DNA of 64,000 nucleotides from Agelas oroides (taxonomy: Eukaryota > Porifera > Demospongiae > Agelasida > Agelasidae), in assembly GCA_949130485.1 (NCBI GenBank), contig OX422183.1, forward strand, positions 22,369,202 through 22,433,201, given 5' to 3'. The translations under genes were made by a program, and so were the position numbers. The notes below the pieces were generated by a model. It was not told the origin of the DNA. It saw only the letters and a program-made list of their open reading frames with translations, and did not search any database. This document shows, piece after piece, positions 37,602 through 48,780 of this stretch; the first letter of the stretch is position 1; each line of letters opens with the position of its first letter.

Positions 37602-38769
37602 AACTTAACAAAGTAACTAGAATACCACTCAATAAGAAATTTTGTCGAATGTGTTCATGCCCAGGAAAATCAGGTACTTCACAAACATGGGAAAGTTCAC
37701 ACTGTAAGGGGGCTAAACTTACAGCAACTTTTTTGATGCCCACTCACAGCACATGACATAGATGAATCGAGGTAGAACTATAGTGTGACGTGTTGACATG
37801 GCTAGTTGTAACCAAAACTAAACATAGCTCAGACAGCTGACTTGTTTGAGTATCAAGCCAGAGATACATTTATAATATAAGAGCATCTCTTAACTGTATT
37901 TACTTTTGAGGGTGCCCGCAGCAGATTGCTTCTATGCCTGAGAGTTCATTAAAATCTGAACAGTCCAGTGAGTCAAGTCATCACCATGACCAGGGTTCAG
38001 CTGAGAGTGAGCTGAACCATCAGGTCCAGAGTCTGCACCAGGCCGTTCAGACCTGCTGACACACTCACCAGATGTAGCTCAAACACAATGCCAATCTACA
38101 GCTAAATTTCCAACAGATAGCACAAGGGCCTCGGGCCTCTACAACCTTCAGTTCAACAGTGCATGAACTTCTACTACTGTTTGCAATAAGAGGAGGTCAT
38201 TCAATTCTGAGTGTATAAGAAATAATAATGCTTGGAATATTCAATAAAGATGCGGCGGTTTGCTATGCTTGTTGATTGTTTGCTACAGCAAGTCGATCTG
38301 CTAATACATTCACTCAAAAAAAAAGATTTCATAACTGGAAGCATGAAACCAATCAGTCAGGAATGTTGCTAAAACATGTAACAATCACAAGCAATCAATG
38401 CTATCATGGTGTGAATATACAACCAAAGGGTACCACAATAGCATGTGAAGAGATACCATAAGCATTATCTTCACCTGGCGCAGTTACCATAACTCCAGTC
38501 TCGCCGTCAGCCTTATCTGACAGAGCAAGAGTAGCATAGTGCATAAAAAACAGTCTTGGAACCAGATACCATGTAGGGTGGAGCCCTGGTTAAACTAGAT
38601 TCAATTTTGGTTTGTCAGATGGAAGCAGTGCCAAGACTTTGCAGCTGAATGATAAAATGAGTACTCGCCCTATTTAGCAAGAAAAGTTCGAGTTCTGAAT
38701 GCAGAAAAAGCTTTATGAAGCTAATCTGAAAAGTGTTACGGCTGATTTAGCTCCTTCTTTTGTTAACAC
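37602..38769 (+). other. Receptor-derived flank and one exon-like piece
   Basis: 37602-37690 continues the receptor block that is also found at 38920-39015. 37917-38060 reads QIASMPESSLKSEQSSESSH, then HHDQGSAESELNHQVQSL and a stop: an open Ser/His/Gln-rich frame, possibly an N-terminal or linker exon. Nothing else was recognised. Confidence 0.35.
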
Positions 38770-39030
38770 TACCAGGTCTGGATTCATTTCTCTCCAAATG
38801 GAAAATTAAAAAAAAAAGGAAATGGTCTTCATAGTAGATAATGAGCTAGTGGGCAGCCGTCAAGTTATATAGTCCAGATGTGTTTGGTGAGACTTGTACT
38901 TTTTTTTTTTAAAACTTAACGAAGTAACACAAGTGTCATTTGCAGAATACCAATCAAAGAGAAATTTTGTTGAATGTGTATATGCCCAGGAAAATCAGGT
39001 ACTTCACAAACATGGGCCGTTCAAGAGCCA
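38770..39030 (+). pseudogene. Nuclear receptor C-terminal exon copy (empty-site paralogue)
   Basis: Matches 36820-36955 and continues without interruption into sequence matching 37602-37690, so it shows the state before the TTAA element inserted at 36956. It has an A-run and base changes that break the frame. Confidence 0.65.
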
Positions 39031-39207
39031 TTGTGAGTGGGGTGGTGGGGAGAGGTGAGACTTGGACAATACTCCATGTTTTGTCACTGCAGGGTGATGA
39101 CAGCCAATCAGAAGACCAGTGAGAGATCTTGGTGTGAGTGGAACTTGTTTCTGTAAGCTTACCACTTTCTTACCCCTTAAGACCCCCTTTTCCTTCCCCA
39201 TCACCAC

Positions 39208-39420
39208 CTCCACATCCACAGCTGCTTTCTTTCCTTTCACACCATCACCACTGGTACGTTATGGAGTACGTGAACATGCTGCTACAGGAAGTTACATGCA
39301 CAGGGAAAACATGACAACATCCACAGCTGCTTTCTTTCCTTTTACAACGTCACCACTGGTACGCCTATGGAGTATGTGAACACACTGCTACAGGAAGTAA
39401 CATGCACAGGGAAAACATGG
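39208..39420. repeat. ~105-bp tandem duplication
   Basis: Two copies starting acatccacagctgctttctt and ending ggaaaacatg, about 92% alike by eye. No coding sense was seen. Confidence 0.85.
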
Positions 39421-39787
39421 AGCAGACTTCCTTTAATTGCAGTGTTATTGAGTAATTAAGACTAAAGATTTCATATTGGATGATGGAAACAACCTTAAGA
39501 TGTTTTTAGCCTTAAGATGGCAAAGAGAATCCTACTGCTACCTATTCACCTCAACATAACCAAACCTTTGTATGTACCTGTAAGTTATTATATACAATGA
39601 TTATCGGTTACTATAAGAAATTAAGTACAAGGTATTGCCTGGTTGACGAGTATACATCAGTAATTTATTCAGCACATGAAACAGATACCATAGAGCGTTT
39701 TGAGATGCAACCACTACCAGATTATATCAGATGGGTTAATACCAGTGAATTATCTCAGTCTTGTAAAGCTTTTCAAGGGTGTTCACT

Positions 39788-40100
39788 CAATACTTATGAA
39801 CCTAATCAAACAAATTCCAGCATTTACCATGCTAAGCCTGGACAACCAAGCAAAGCTAATAAAGGTCAGCTGGTGTGAGCATTACACACTGAAAGTAGTC
39901 ACACAATTTGGCTCAAACTTGGACCATACTGGCATCATATGAATGTGGACAGGGCATGCCTTAAAGCAATCATCCTGGCAAATCAAGGTATGCACTTCCA
40001 TAAAGTTAGCAAATTAAAAGCCATTAACTACTGATGATGAGTGTACTCATCATGCAATTTTGGCCACATGTATTAGTTGGTGTAATCTGTGTTTAAGTAC
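39788..40100 (+). pseudogene. Nuclear receptor LBD unit: helix 3-5 and helix 8, then MITE fragment
   Basis: One frame reads LMNLIKQIPAFTMLSLDNQA, then KLIKVSWCEHYTLKVV: a full helix 3-5 signature (HNF4: IPAFCELxLDDQxALLRAxxxEHLLL). About 39935-39987 gives WHHMNVDRACLKAIILAN and a GTATGC donor. The helix 6-7 stretch is deleted. From about 40022 to 40100 lies the left end of the same family-B TTAA MITE found in the other units. Confidence 0.75.
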
Positions 40101-41361
40101 TCGACCCACCATCACCAAGGTATAGTATACATACTAAGTACACGTACCTGTGATACTGGTACAACTAATTCAATTCAATGTGCAGTACATCACTGTTCTG
40201 TGTATGCAGAGGCCGAATATGGATAAAGACAATCTGACTGTGGATGAAGAGAATGCTGAAGCGACCAACAGCCTTGCAGTATGTTAAAGACATAAATCCA
40301 TGGCATTTTTACCTATATGAAAGAAATGAAGTAGATGGTGCATGTGTAACTAGTAAATGGACCAAGAGAACATTTGGTACAACAGTCATTCAACGTGTAT
40401 AATATTTGCTGGTTTGGCTTTGTACTGCCTGGACTTTCCAGCATTTAGATGAATTACAAGGCATGCATGCTGTTAAATCGGAGGGTGTTGGTGTAGCTTC
40501 TGAATGTATCACTTTCAGATTGCTTATGAAGATGAAGAACTAGACTATGACCAAGCTTGTGATACAGATAGTGAAGACAATGATGATCAAGAGTTGGCTG
40601 TGTATCAGAAGCAAGTTCAGGCATTCCATTGATAAGCTCATAGGAAATTGATAATAGGAGTGAGTTTGAACTGAAACGTGCAAGAAATCTAAATTCTTTT
40701 TAGATTAAGCAACATTTAACGCCACACCCACTACATGTATATACCCATAGCTCACCAGGTCTATATACATTTAGCGGGTGTGGCGTAAAATGTTTTGATC
40801 GTTGCTTGGTGACACTGTCACAAAAGTGTGCTCTAGACCAAGAAATTCGACCTGGTTCACTAGACCATTTCTCCTCAAGAGAGGGGATGAGACAAGTTTT
40901 TTCCCCGTTGCATTCAAAACAATGTATGGGAGCAGAAGAGCAGTAAATAACAGGCCTTGTAAGTGATCATCACATGAGTGGACACAAGGTGGTCATAGGG
41001 AAGTAGGGGCTGATATTCAAATATGTACGCACTGAGCCTCAAAGCAAATTTCTTTACTGGTCAAGATGAGTAGTTTTGGCCACACTAACACTTGGAGTCC
41101 AAAACTGCAGTACGCTCAAATGGATAATCCGGTGCATTGTTTTTGCAGTTGGGCCCCTCCCCTCTATGTCCACCTCCTTCTGATGTCATTCATGTGATGA
41201 TTGTTCCCAGCCTTCCCCATTTTTCACCACTCTTCCACTCCATTGTGAACGCTAACCGAACTTATTAATGGAAGAGGCCTGGGAATGAGGCGGTGGCTCA
41301 TATGCACTTTGTAGAATCATTAGATATTCATGCATCTACGAAGCACGTATGAGCCCCGCCC
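40101..41361 (+). other. Acidic exon-like pieces; otherwise nothing
   Basis: 40210-40278 reads MDKDNLTVDEENAEATNSLA; 40519-40632, after a ttcag acceptor, reads IAYEDEELDYDQACDTDSED, then NDDQELAVYQKQVQAFH and a stop. They could be two exons of a small acidic protein or receptor linker. No family was recognised. A hairpin of ttaacgccacaccc with gggtgtggcgtaa lies near 40716-40790. Confidence 0.3.
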
Positions 41362-41365
41362 TTAA

Positions 41366-44176
41366 CTCTTTAGGGCCGAAACTGCGCATGCGCAATTATT
41401 GCGCAATGCCGAAGTTAATCTCGTGGCTAGGAAACGCGATGTAGTAGTCTGAAGATTTCGCTCTCGAGAAGACGCACGCAAGAGCTGGTCTAAAGTTGAA
41501 TACACAGAAAGGTACCTACGTGATCGTAGTTTATTACTGGAGCGACGACTGGAGAGAAAATGCGGCATTAACGCCAGAAGGAGGGCTGAAACAGGACAGC
41601 GATAAAAATGGTGAGTTTGGTGCATAGGCAAGTTATTTTATTTTTAATATAAGCACTGATACGGCACATTTTGAATAAAAGAAACATACACGGTCATGAT
41701 TCTAGTAGTATGTAGTATACACACACACAAAAAGAAGTGTTTAGTGCTGGGAGGAGTGCCAGAGACTGTAGCAGTCCGAGCCATCATCGAGTCCAGATAG
41801 GCAGAGGGGAGGCTGGCCTTCACATCCAGGGCAATACCAAACTGTTTCTCTCCTCTGAGTAGGGCGCCTGATTTTACAACAGTACAAACACCTAGTGCTT
41901 TTTGCTTTGCGTGGGAGATGGCTCAATAATGCTCTCTGCTGTGATGACTCTCCAGTACTAGGTAGGGGTGGCAAAGGGTGAAGTCTGCGACGACCTAGTC
42001 TCACCCTGCTGCAGTAGCTGCCTATCAGTTGGCTTGCGAGCTTCAGTCTGAAATTCTTCAGGCTTTGCTTACTGATAGGTCCAGGGTTGGTAGTAATGGC
42101 GTATCGGGACAAGATGTGGGAATTGGTCACTACTACGTCAAAGAGAAACCAAAACACGTACTTATAGAATTTTCTTGACTTGAGCCTGACGTGGTAGTAT
42201 GACCGCAATTGATCACCACGATCTACCCCACCCATGTACTTGTTGTATGCAACAATGGAGCTGGGACAGTCGACTATCAGAGTTGACCCATCTTTTTGTT
42301 TCCTTTTCACAGGATGGGAGATGTCAGGGTCACTCATGGTAGACAGTGCACTGACAATCTTCTTGTCCATCCACACTGTGGCAACAATGCTCCCTGTTTG
42401 CCGAAAAAGGAACTTTCCCTTCTCAAGGCTTACCCCTCTGAGATCAACAGGAAAATTTCTGCGTGTGGTGAGGATGGTTCCACAGGCATACACCTTTCGC
42501 TGGAGGAGGGAAGAAAACAGGTCAACTGAAGTGAAAAACCTGTCACAGAAGACCTGGTGGTTGAGACCGGATATGTTACTGGTGAGTTTGTGAACCACTC
42601 TTTCACCTAGATTGTGCTCTGTTGTGGTATCAGCCTTCCCTGTGTACACTTCAAATTCACAAAAGTAGCCATTCCAGGAGTCCGCCCTTACCCACACTTT
42701 GAAGCCTCGCTTCACAGGCTTTAGTGGAACGTATTGTTTGAGGCTAGAGCGTCCCTTGAAAGGAATCATGGCCTCATCAATACTGTTCTCCCGATTTGGC
42801 CGATAGTTGTCAATGCATGCTTTGTTGATGGCATTGACAATTGGGAGAATTTTCTGAAGTCTGTGGTAGCCTTCATCCCCACGAGCAGGCAGAGCATCAT
42901 TGTCAACAAAGTGCAAGTAGCGTGCGATCTCTTCGAATCGATCACGTGCGATGCGGTCTGCGATTGGTGAGTAATGAAGGGAAGGATCCTTTGCCCAGTA
43001 GTCTCGGATTTCTGGAAGCTGGTTGATGCCCATCAGAACCATAAACCCAAAGTAGGCCTTTAGCTCCTCTATGCTGGTCTTCCATTCACGTTGGTTACTG
43101 CTGGGCTGTCGGGAGGCAAACTGGGCTGCATAACGATTTGTTTCCTCGACTATTGTTGTCAGCAGCTCATCGGTAAAAAATGAGGAAAATGTCGTCATAG
43201 GGTCATCACAAATGTAGCATGATGGTCCAGGTGATCCAAGGAATGGCTCAACTGTTACTGGGGTAGGATCCTTTGACCATACATAGTCTTCCTTCTCAGT
43301 CCGTGATCGCTTTGCAGGAAGGGTCGATTGACCTTTGCCTTGCCCAGTCCTCCGCTTCCCCCTTTGACCACGCCTCGGCCGGTGCACTTTGGAGGTACCT
43401 ACAAATTTATGGAAGTCTGAAATACCACTACTCTTGGTACACAATGTAAAACCCCACCTGGAGTAGTAGTAGAAGCTTGATCTACTCCCTGACTTGTGCC
43501 ATCTGGCTCCTCAGTTTCACTCTCCTTGTCCGAGTCCAGTGCTGCATTAGAATGTTTGTTTTTGCCAGACACGTACGTACGTATGCTTATACTGATTCTG
43601 TAGTTCTTAGTTCCTTACACTGTCGTTCGTTTTGTTCTTCTTCTGCAGGTCCAGGGCTGGTGCAGATCAGGCCACCGACTACTGTAGTTGTAGAATGCAA
43701 GCAGTACTCATGTTTTATTTATCATAATTTCCATTTTTGCAACCTTACCGTCGTCATCTTCATTGATCTCAATCTCATCATCAAATCCCAAGTCATCATC
43801 ACTTCCATCCATAATAATTTCATCCAAAGCACTCTCCTCTCCACAAAAAAAGCTAATCACTTCATTATCTGTGTAGTGTAAACTTGCCATACTTGCCTAA
43901 GCACTTGCTAAATCAGCCTGAGGGAAGCCCGTTATTACTGACTGTACCCTGTGTTGATAGCAGCTGCATACTACCCCCGCCAGGAAGATTGTGACTACGG
44001 TTGACCGTCTTGGTAATTGACAATGGAATGTTATGAATAATATTACCTAGCCACGTTCCACTACTTGGACTGGAGCCATGAAAGGTGAGTCTTCTACAAT
44101 AATGCGGATATATCCGCTATCGTCGTTCGTGTGTACCGCAAATTGCGCGGATATATCCGCTATCGGCCCTAAAGAG
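41366..44176. mobile_element. Complete piggyBac transposon, 2811 bp
   Basis: The ends are CTCTTTAGGGCCGA (41366) and its exact complement (to 44176). Both sides carry TTAA (41362-41365 and 44177-44180), the classic piggyBac target. Near the right end are two perfect 14-bp palindromes, GCGGATATATCCGC (44104-44117, 44147-44160). Near the left are TGCGCATGCGCA (41383-41394) and gcgcaattattgcgc. The body encodes a three-exon transposase on the minus strand. Intact ends plus an open gene make it a candidate for a recently active copy. Confidence 0.93.
41741..43890 (-). CDS. piggyBac transposase, 3 exons
   Basis: Exons 43890-43749, 43541-43458 and 43416-41741, all joined in phase 1 with GT/AG borders; the last intron is only 41 bases. 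About 633 residues. The N-terminus is acidic (SDDDLGFDDEIEINEDD), followed by a basic Arg/Lys segment. The DDE_Tnp_1_7 core has all three aspartates: SIDEAMIPFKG (about residue 289), VFCDRFFTS (367) and MGGVDRGDQL (474). The 78-residue gap between the first two equals that of the moth enzyme. The C-terminus is a cysteine-rich zinc finger (CLYCCKI…WYCPGC), which in this family binds palindromes in the transposon ends. No frame breaks. Confidence 0.95.
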
Positions 44177-44180
44177 TTAA

Positions 44181-44737
44181 TGGAAGTTCAGCAATACGGA
44201 GCAGCAAACACGGCGATGCAAAAAGTCTCACTGTAATCCAATTGTTGTGTTGGTACAATATTGTTGGAAAACCGGTGATGGAAAATTTGATGTAAAAAGA
44301 AGCATTTTACATTCATTTTACAACAATTGTAACCTTGTAGCTTTCCCTGTGCACCCCCTTTTTTGAATGAAGTAGCAAAGGGTCCTTTCTCTCTTCAAAG
44401 CACGCCCAACTACTTGTGCGGTAGTACATGCTGTTATGTTAAAAAGCAAGAAGCACCAAAGAACCAGTACATTGTAAGAGGAGGGACTAACAAATAAGGC
44501 AGGCATTTGTTGTTAATTGCATAAGCAAGTGAATGACAAAAGACAAATTGCAGAGTCACTGCATGAGCATACAAATAGAGTTAGACTAGCTGCGTGTGAA
44601 GTGGGTGTACTTTCGAGAGAAATCTCAACTCTCGAAAATATGACCACCCCCCTCTTTGAGGAGTCACTTTCATCGCCCATGGGCGTACTTTCGAGAGACA
44701 TTATGGTACCTGTTTTACAGGAGGCATAGGGCTTTAA
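44181..44737. other. No gene recognised
   Basis: Contains short inverted tttcgagag/ctctcgaaa near 44615-44640 and a repeated gtactttcgagaga. The right part (…tacaggaggcatagggct) is the receptor intron block also seen near 46505, 53930 and 62150. Confidence 0.4.
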
Positions 44738-44741
44738 TTAA

Positions 44742-45359
44742 CTCTTTAGGGCCTATATTTATTTTGAAAAATTTCTCAACGTGGTATAGCTGCTTGCGAC
44801 TATACTCAAACTGCATGTAGCGATCTCTATCGTGCCCTACGGCAATAGTTACAGCTTGCCCAAACCTCGGGGGTATGTCCCGGTAGTTATTTGTAATGAT
44901 TGTTATCCTAGGCAGGAAGAGGTGGGGGGTGTAAGGGGTGGGGCGATCATTGAGATAGGCACGCGGTAAGTGTGCAAGTCACTGCTCGATAGCACGATCT
45001 GTTTTCTTGTTTACCGGTGCTGTTAGCCTTGCTGCTGAAGAGAACGGGGTTACAGCAACTCACATCAGGAGCGTTACTCCAGGTAAGCATAAAACGAAGG
45101 CAAAGCAGGTGATAGCATCCAACCAGAGAACCGACAGCTTTACATTTTTGACTAGTACTCCCGCCGCGTGGCTACCTCAGTGTGGCCCCACTCCTTGAAT
45201 CCCTCCCCTTCCTGCCATCACTAATAACTATCGGGGCATACCCCCGAGGTATAGAGAAGACGTAACCATCGCCGTAGGGCAAGATGGGGATCGCTACGTA
45301 GTTATATCAGCAGCCATACCGCGTGAAGAAGTTTCCAGACAAATCTGGGCCCTAAAGAG
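44742..45359. mobile_element. 618-bp TTAA MITE with piggyBac-type ends
   Basis: Left CTCTTTAGGGCC matches the first 12 bases of the piggyBac at 41366; right gggccctaaagag is its complement. TTAA lies at 44738-44741; on the right it is two bases off (ttTTAA). Long imperfect inverted subterminal arms of about 130 bp (44788-44885 against 45232-45330) carry tgccctacggc and ctcgggggtatg. No coding capacity. The matching ends suggest it could be moved by the neighbouring transposase. Confidence 0.8.
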
Positions 45360-45555
45360 TTTTAAGTACATGTAGGAAGTATACACTGGCAGCATTTTAA
45401 AATTCTATTTTGCTTGTTCTTAACAGGGCATGTGCAGTCATGCCACCCTGTTGCCAAGAGATGTCTATCAATGACAAGTGTGCAAACTGTTGCAGAAAGA
45501 AGATTTAAGCTATTGAACATTACATGCAAAAATATAGTTAGTTGTGTAAGACAAA

Positions 45556-45960
45556 GCTAACCTTATCAAGGCAAGTTGGAGCGAGCACTACAGGTTAAAG
45601 TTATCGTTGGCTTAAACTTGGGAGACAGGACCACATTGAAGATAGAGAAGCTTTGTGGATTGTTGCAGATGGTAAGTCATGAGCTACCATACTGGAATCA
45701 CCTGAACATGGACAGGACTGAAATAGCCTGTCTCAGGGCCATCATAACTGTTCAATCATGCATTTCCTTGCAGATAGAAAATTAAATATCATGGTCGATC
45801 TTTACTTCCATTTTATTTTTTCAGAAACCAAAAGTTTTAGTCCATCAGGACAAAAAAAAAATCTTAGCACTATAGGATGAAGTTCTCCAGTCCCTGGAGA
45901 ACACACCTAGGGCAGCACATTTTTTATTGACACAAAAACTCTATATATACCTGTTTGTTC
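45556..45960 (+). pseudogene. Nuclear receptor LBD unit: part of helix 4-5, helix 6-8, helix 9
   Basis: Reads KANLIKASWSEHYRLKLS, then (another frame) HELPYWNHLNMDRTEIACLR followed by AIIT, then at 45824 ETKSFSPSGQ before an A-run and stops. The helix 3 part is lost. The helix 9 exon repeats gaagttctccagtccctgga exactly as in units 1 and 5. Non-functional. Confidence 0.7.
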
Positions 45961-45989
45961 TGTATGTTATATTATTTGCTGTTTTGTTA

Positions 45990-46385
45990 TCATCCTTATC
46001 GTACACATCCATTGTCCGTAAGAGAAAGTTGACTCAGCAGGGCAAAGCTACTAAAAGGCCGAAGACCAAATAACCTTCTGTAGAAGGTTACAAAAAGTAG
46101 AAATTCAGCATTATTCAAGATTCTCGCTAATAGATACACGTAAAAATAGATTGAACATGCAAAGCTGTATCCTGACATCTGTCATCATCAAGAAATGCAC
46201 ACTGAGTGACAACTATTCTACTCTACACTACACTGTGTCTGCCTAGCATTGTTTCAAGGCAGGCCTTCCCACCTTTTAAGCAGCTGGAATGAGGCTAGCA
46301 TGTACCAAGATCTAGGAGGGCATTGAGCTATTATGATATTATGTCATGCATTAAAATTTGGAAGTGTTGCTATGGTGATTAATTG
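45990..46385. repeat. Segmental duplication block (paralogue at 61700-62040)
   Basis: The two blocks share long runs such as gagtgacaactattctactc, gccttcccaccttttaag, ggaatgaggctag and gaagtgttgctatggtgatt, in the same order and orientation, about 90% alike by eye. They follow the helix 9 exon in both places. Confidence 0.85.
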
Positions 46386-46427
46386 AATTTTGGGCATTGT
46401 GCTTTCTAATAATGCAGACTTGTTCAT

Positions 46428-46620
46428 ACTAACGTGCCTTCCGTTGTGGATACAACTGCTTCTCACAAAGAGAATACAAATCTGCAGGTAAAACGCTACC
46501 ATTTTACAGGAAGCATAGGGTTATTAACTTAAGGCTAGACAACAAACCCATGCTACTGAAAGCAACCTGGTGTGCATGAGCACTACACTTGGAAAATACA
46601 AAAACACAATATGGTTTAAA
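46428..46620 (+). pseudogene. Nuclear receptor linker exon and type-B helix 3-5
   Basis: 46424-46489 reads VHTNVPSVVDTTASHKENTN, then LQ and a GTAAAAC donor; the same exon occurs at 51120, 53846 and 62080. From about 46533, RLDNKPMLLKATWC matches the type-B helix 4-5 at 53960. A stop follows. Confidence 0.6.
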
Positions 46621-46724
46621 CTTGGAAGAGAACACAGACCATGTAGAACAAAGCAGTACAGACACGGTATCCGTGCAGAATCACAAAAGACCAGGGCCAA
46701 CTAAAGTAGGAACAGGAGTAAGAA

Positions 46725-46850
46725 CAAACTGATGATATTGAATTTTGGACTTGTTGTGACCAGTGCTACTTATGGTTTCATGGAATATGTGTGGGAGAAA
46801 CAACACACCTGATATCTTTGAGTGTGACTTCTGTCAAACTGCATGATTGG
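46725..46850 (+). pseudogene. PHD finger fragment
   Basis: The frame reads DDIEFWTCCDQCYLWFHGIC, then VG, the canonical second half of a PHD zinc finger (W-x-C-C-D-x-C-x2-W-F-H-x2-C). After a frame slip, FECDFC gives the last CX2C pair. The first CX2C is not seen. PHD fingers read histone tails, and also occur in some retrotransposon ORFs. This is an isolated, broken piece. Confidence 0.6.
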
Positions 46851-47329
46851 GAATGTTTAAATGTCATTCTTCGTTAATTCTACAAACACTCACAGTTCCC
46901 TGTCACACACTGTCTATAACAGGGAGCTATGGGGTATTTGTAAGGGATATGTAGGGGGATGGTACACAGATTTGTGCTCCAGGTGTGTGGGGGCTTGTTC
47001 TATCAGCCTTCTTTAAAACCCAGACCGGACTGGACCGGACTGGACCGGACTGCACCAGCCAGAAGTGCACCGGAAGTAATTCTTATTGCGTGCACAGTAC
47101 GCTAACTGGATAGGAGAGCCAAGTAGTATTCTGAGTGCTCAGCTTTACCACGGAGTCATCCCTGTCTCATGTGCATAAGCTGTGAGTGCTGCTCTTGACA
47201 TTACAATACGTGCAAGGCAAGCAAGTTGAATGCAGATGACTGGTACTCGTTACATTGTAACTGAACGGGAATGACTTGATGTACGCTCAAATGATTCACT
47301 GTGAAGCTCTCTGACTTCAAAGACGATTG
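46851..47329. other. No gene recognised
   Basis: A short CGGACTGGAC repeat (about 47023-47052) corresponds in place to CTGGACTGG repeats near 33920 and 52885. Nothing else was recognised. Confidence 0.4.
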
Positions 47330-47333
47330 TTAA

Positions 47334-47985
47334 CTCATTGCACGCGGAAGTAATTTACACGTTACGGTTTAGCAAGGCAGAAATTGCCCAGAATCAGTGT
47401 TGTCAAGTTTGAAGGTCAAAATTGACAAGCGTGCTAGCAAAGGTTGCCAGTGGCTTGAATTGTTTACATAGCGTGTAACTAGGTTGGACTAGTTTATCTA
47501 AGTAGCTTATCACTGTCAAGTAGGATATTTCTACTTGTTTGAAGCCATTCTCATTCTCTGCTGCTATACAACGTAGCTGACTAGCAATTTGAAACGGCAC
47601 AATTCTACCACTGGATACTTACAGCTCCAACTTATAAGCCGGTTTCCAAGTTATATGAACGCAGAACTCCTACCTCAAGTGAAAACTGGAGGCTGTTTGC
47701 TCACTGTTTGAGTAAAAGCTTCATGTCTGATGGACATGGCTAAACTCGCGATCACCCCCAAACTAGCACCGCCTCTTCCTGTCTATCCAGTGTGATGATG
47801 TCAGCCAAAAGGTGTGGTCTAGCCTCATTACTACTAAAAATAAAGAGGGCTACACCTGAGTTTCGCTCAGCTTCCTAGCTTCGTGGTAAAGGGTGAGTTC
47901 TACTTTACAAGCCACTTTAGTGGCTTTCCGCACAGGCTAACTGACAATTATTGAGCCTCTAAAGTGGCTTCCCGCGTGCAATGAG
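47334..47985. mobile_element. 652-bp TTAA MITE
   Basis: Left CTCATTGCACGCGG, right its exact complement (ccgcgtgcaatgag), TTAA at 47330-47333 and 47986-47989. The core is shared with the elements at 34637 and 51293, although their ends differ. A partial copy end is at 29558. Confidence 0.88.
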
Positions 47986-48069
47986 TTAACGTGAACAAGC
48001 TAGCCAGTGCTTGACTGTGATCCTCCTCAGTCACTGTCGGATTTGACTACAGCGGCACCACTTATACGT

Positions 48070-48676
48070 GCTTCTAGCCCGTTACTATGTGGTTGCTATG
48101 TAATAGAGTGCATTATATTTCAGATAAAGCCTTGTAGTTTGTATCCCGCGGGCATCAAGTACAGGTAACTTTATTTGCCTGGATTTACGCAGAATTTTTT
48201 ATGTGCATTCTCAACCGCTCAGCATTGCGATAACAGAATGGGTCGACGACAGCGATAGCCAGTCCGAGAACAAGCCGCACAGAAAAGCCTCAACAAGCCC
48301 AAAGAGACGAAAATCAAACCGGTAACGCTCTGTGCTCACGATGGCTACGAAGCTAGCTTTGAGGCTTGTTTCGTGGACTTAGGATGCCTTGAGAAACACA
48401 ATTTTTCAACAGCGCTGTTGTAAAACAGCAGAAAGCATCACGGCATAGCCACTCGGGCCCGTTTCCGGACTGGCTGTCGTCACCCATCGCAGTGTTGAAC
48501 GGTTTCAAAGTCGTAATATTTGCAGCCACGACAAAACTGGTTTGTTACTACAAGTAACTGAGTACCTGTAAGCTAGCTAGACTACTACTGCAACCTTCGA
48601 AAAACAGCTGCGTTCACAAATAAACATCCGCTGACATAGCAACACATTGAAGCGCATGCGCAAACGGGCTAGAAGC
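48070..48676. mobile_element. MITE-like element, 14-bp ends
   Basis: GCTTCTAGCCCGTT at the left and its exact complement at the right, 607 bp, GC-rich compared with its surroundings. No obvious target duplication. Class not assigned. Confidence 0.6.
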
Positions 48677-48677
48677 C

Positions 48678-48780
48678 AGTTATTAACCGCACCCTCGGGC
48701 TTTAGTTGATATATAAGCAACACCGCCCTCGGGCGGTGTGCTTATATATCTACTAAAGCCCTCGTGAGCGGTTAATAACT
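48678..48780. repeat. Large near-perfect hairpin, 103 bp
   Basis: Arms start agttattaaccgc and end with its complement. Inside are gggctttagt/actaaagccc and atatataagc/gcttatatat. The centre is ACACCGCCC-TC-GGGCGGTGT. It abuts the element ending at 48676. It may be a foldback MITE of its own. Confidence 0.85.

Noticed and set aside
42234-43881. Plus-strand frames of 78-134 codons.
   Set aside because: Opposite-strand shadows of the piggyBac transposase and its introns.
45427-45510. A Cys-x5-Cys-x9-Cys-x2-Cys pattern like the second zinc finger of a nuclear-receptor DNA-binding domain, with a relative near 59050.
   Set aside because: No first finger is present, the relative is broken, and it lies before the helix 4-5 remnant in one place and after helix 3-5 in the other. 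The spacing is probably chance within a duplicated non-coding block.
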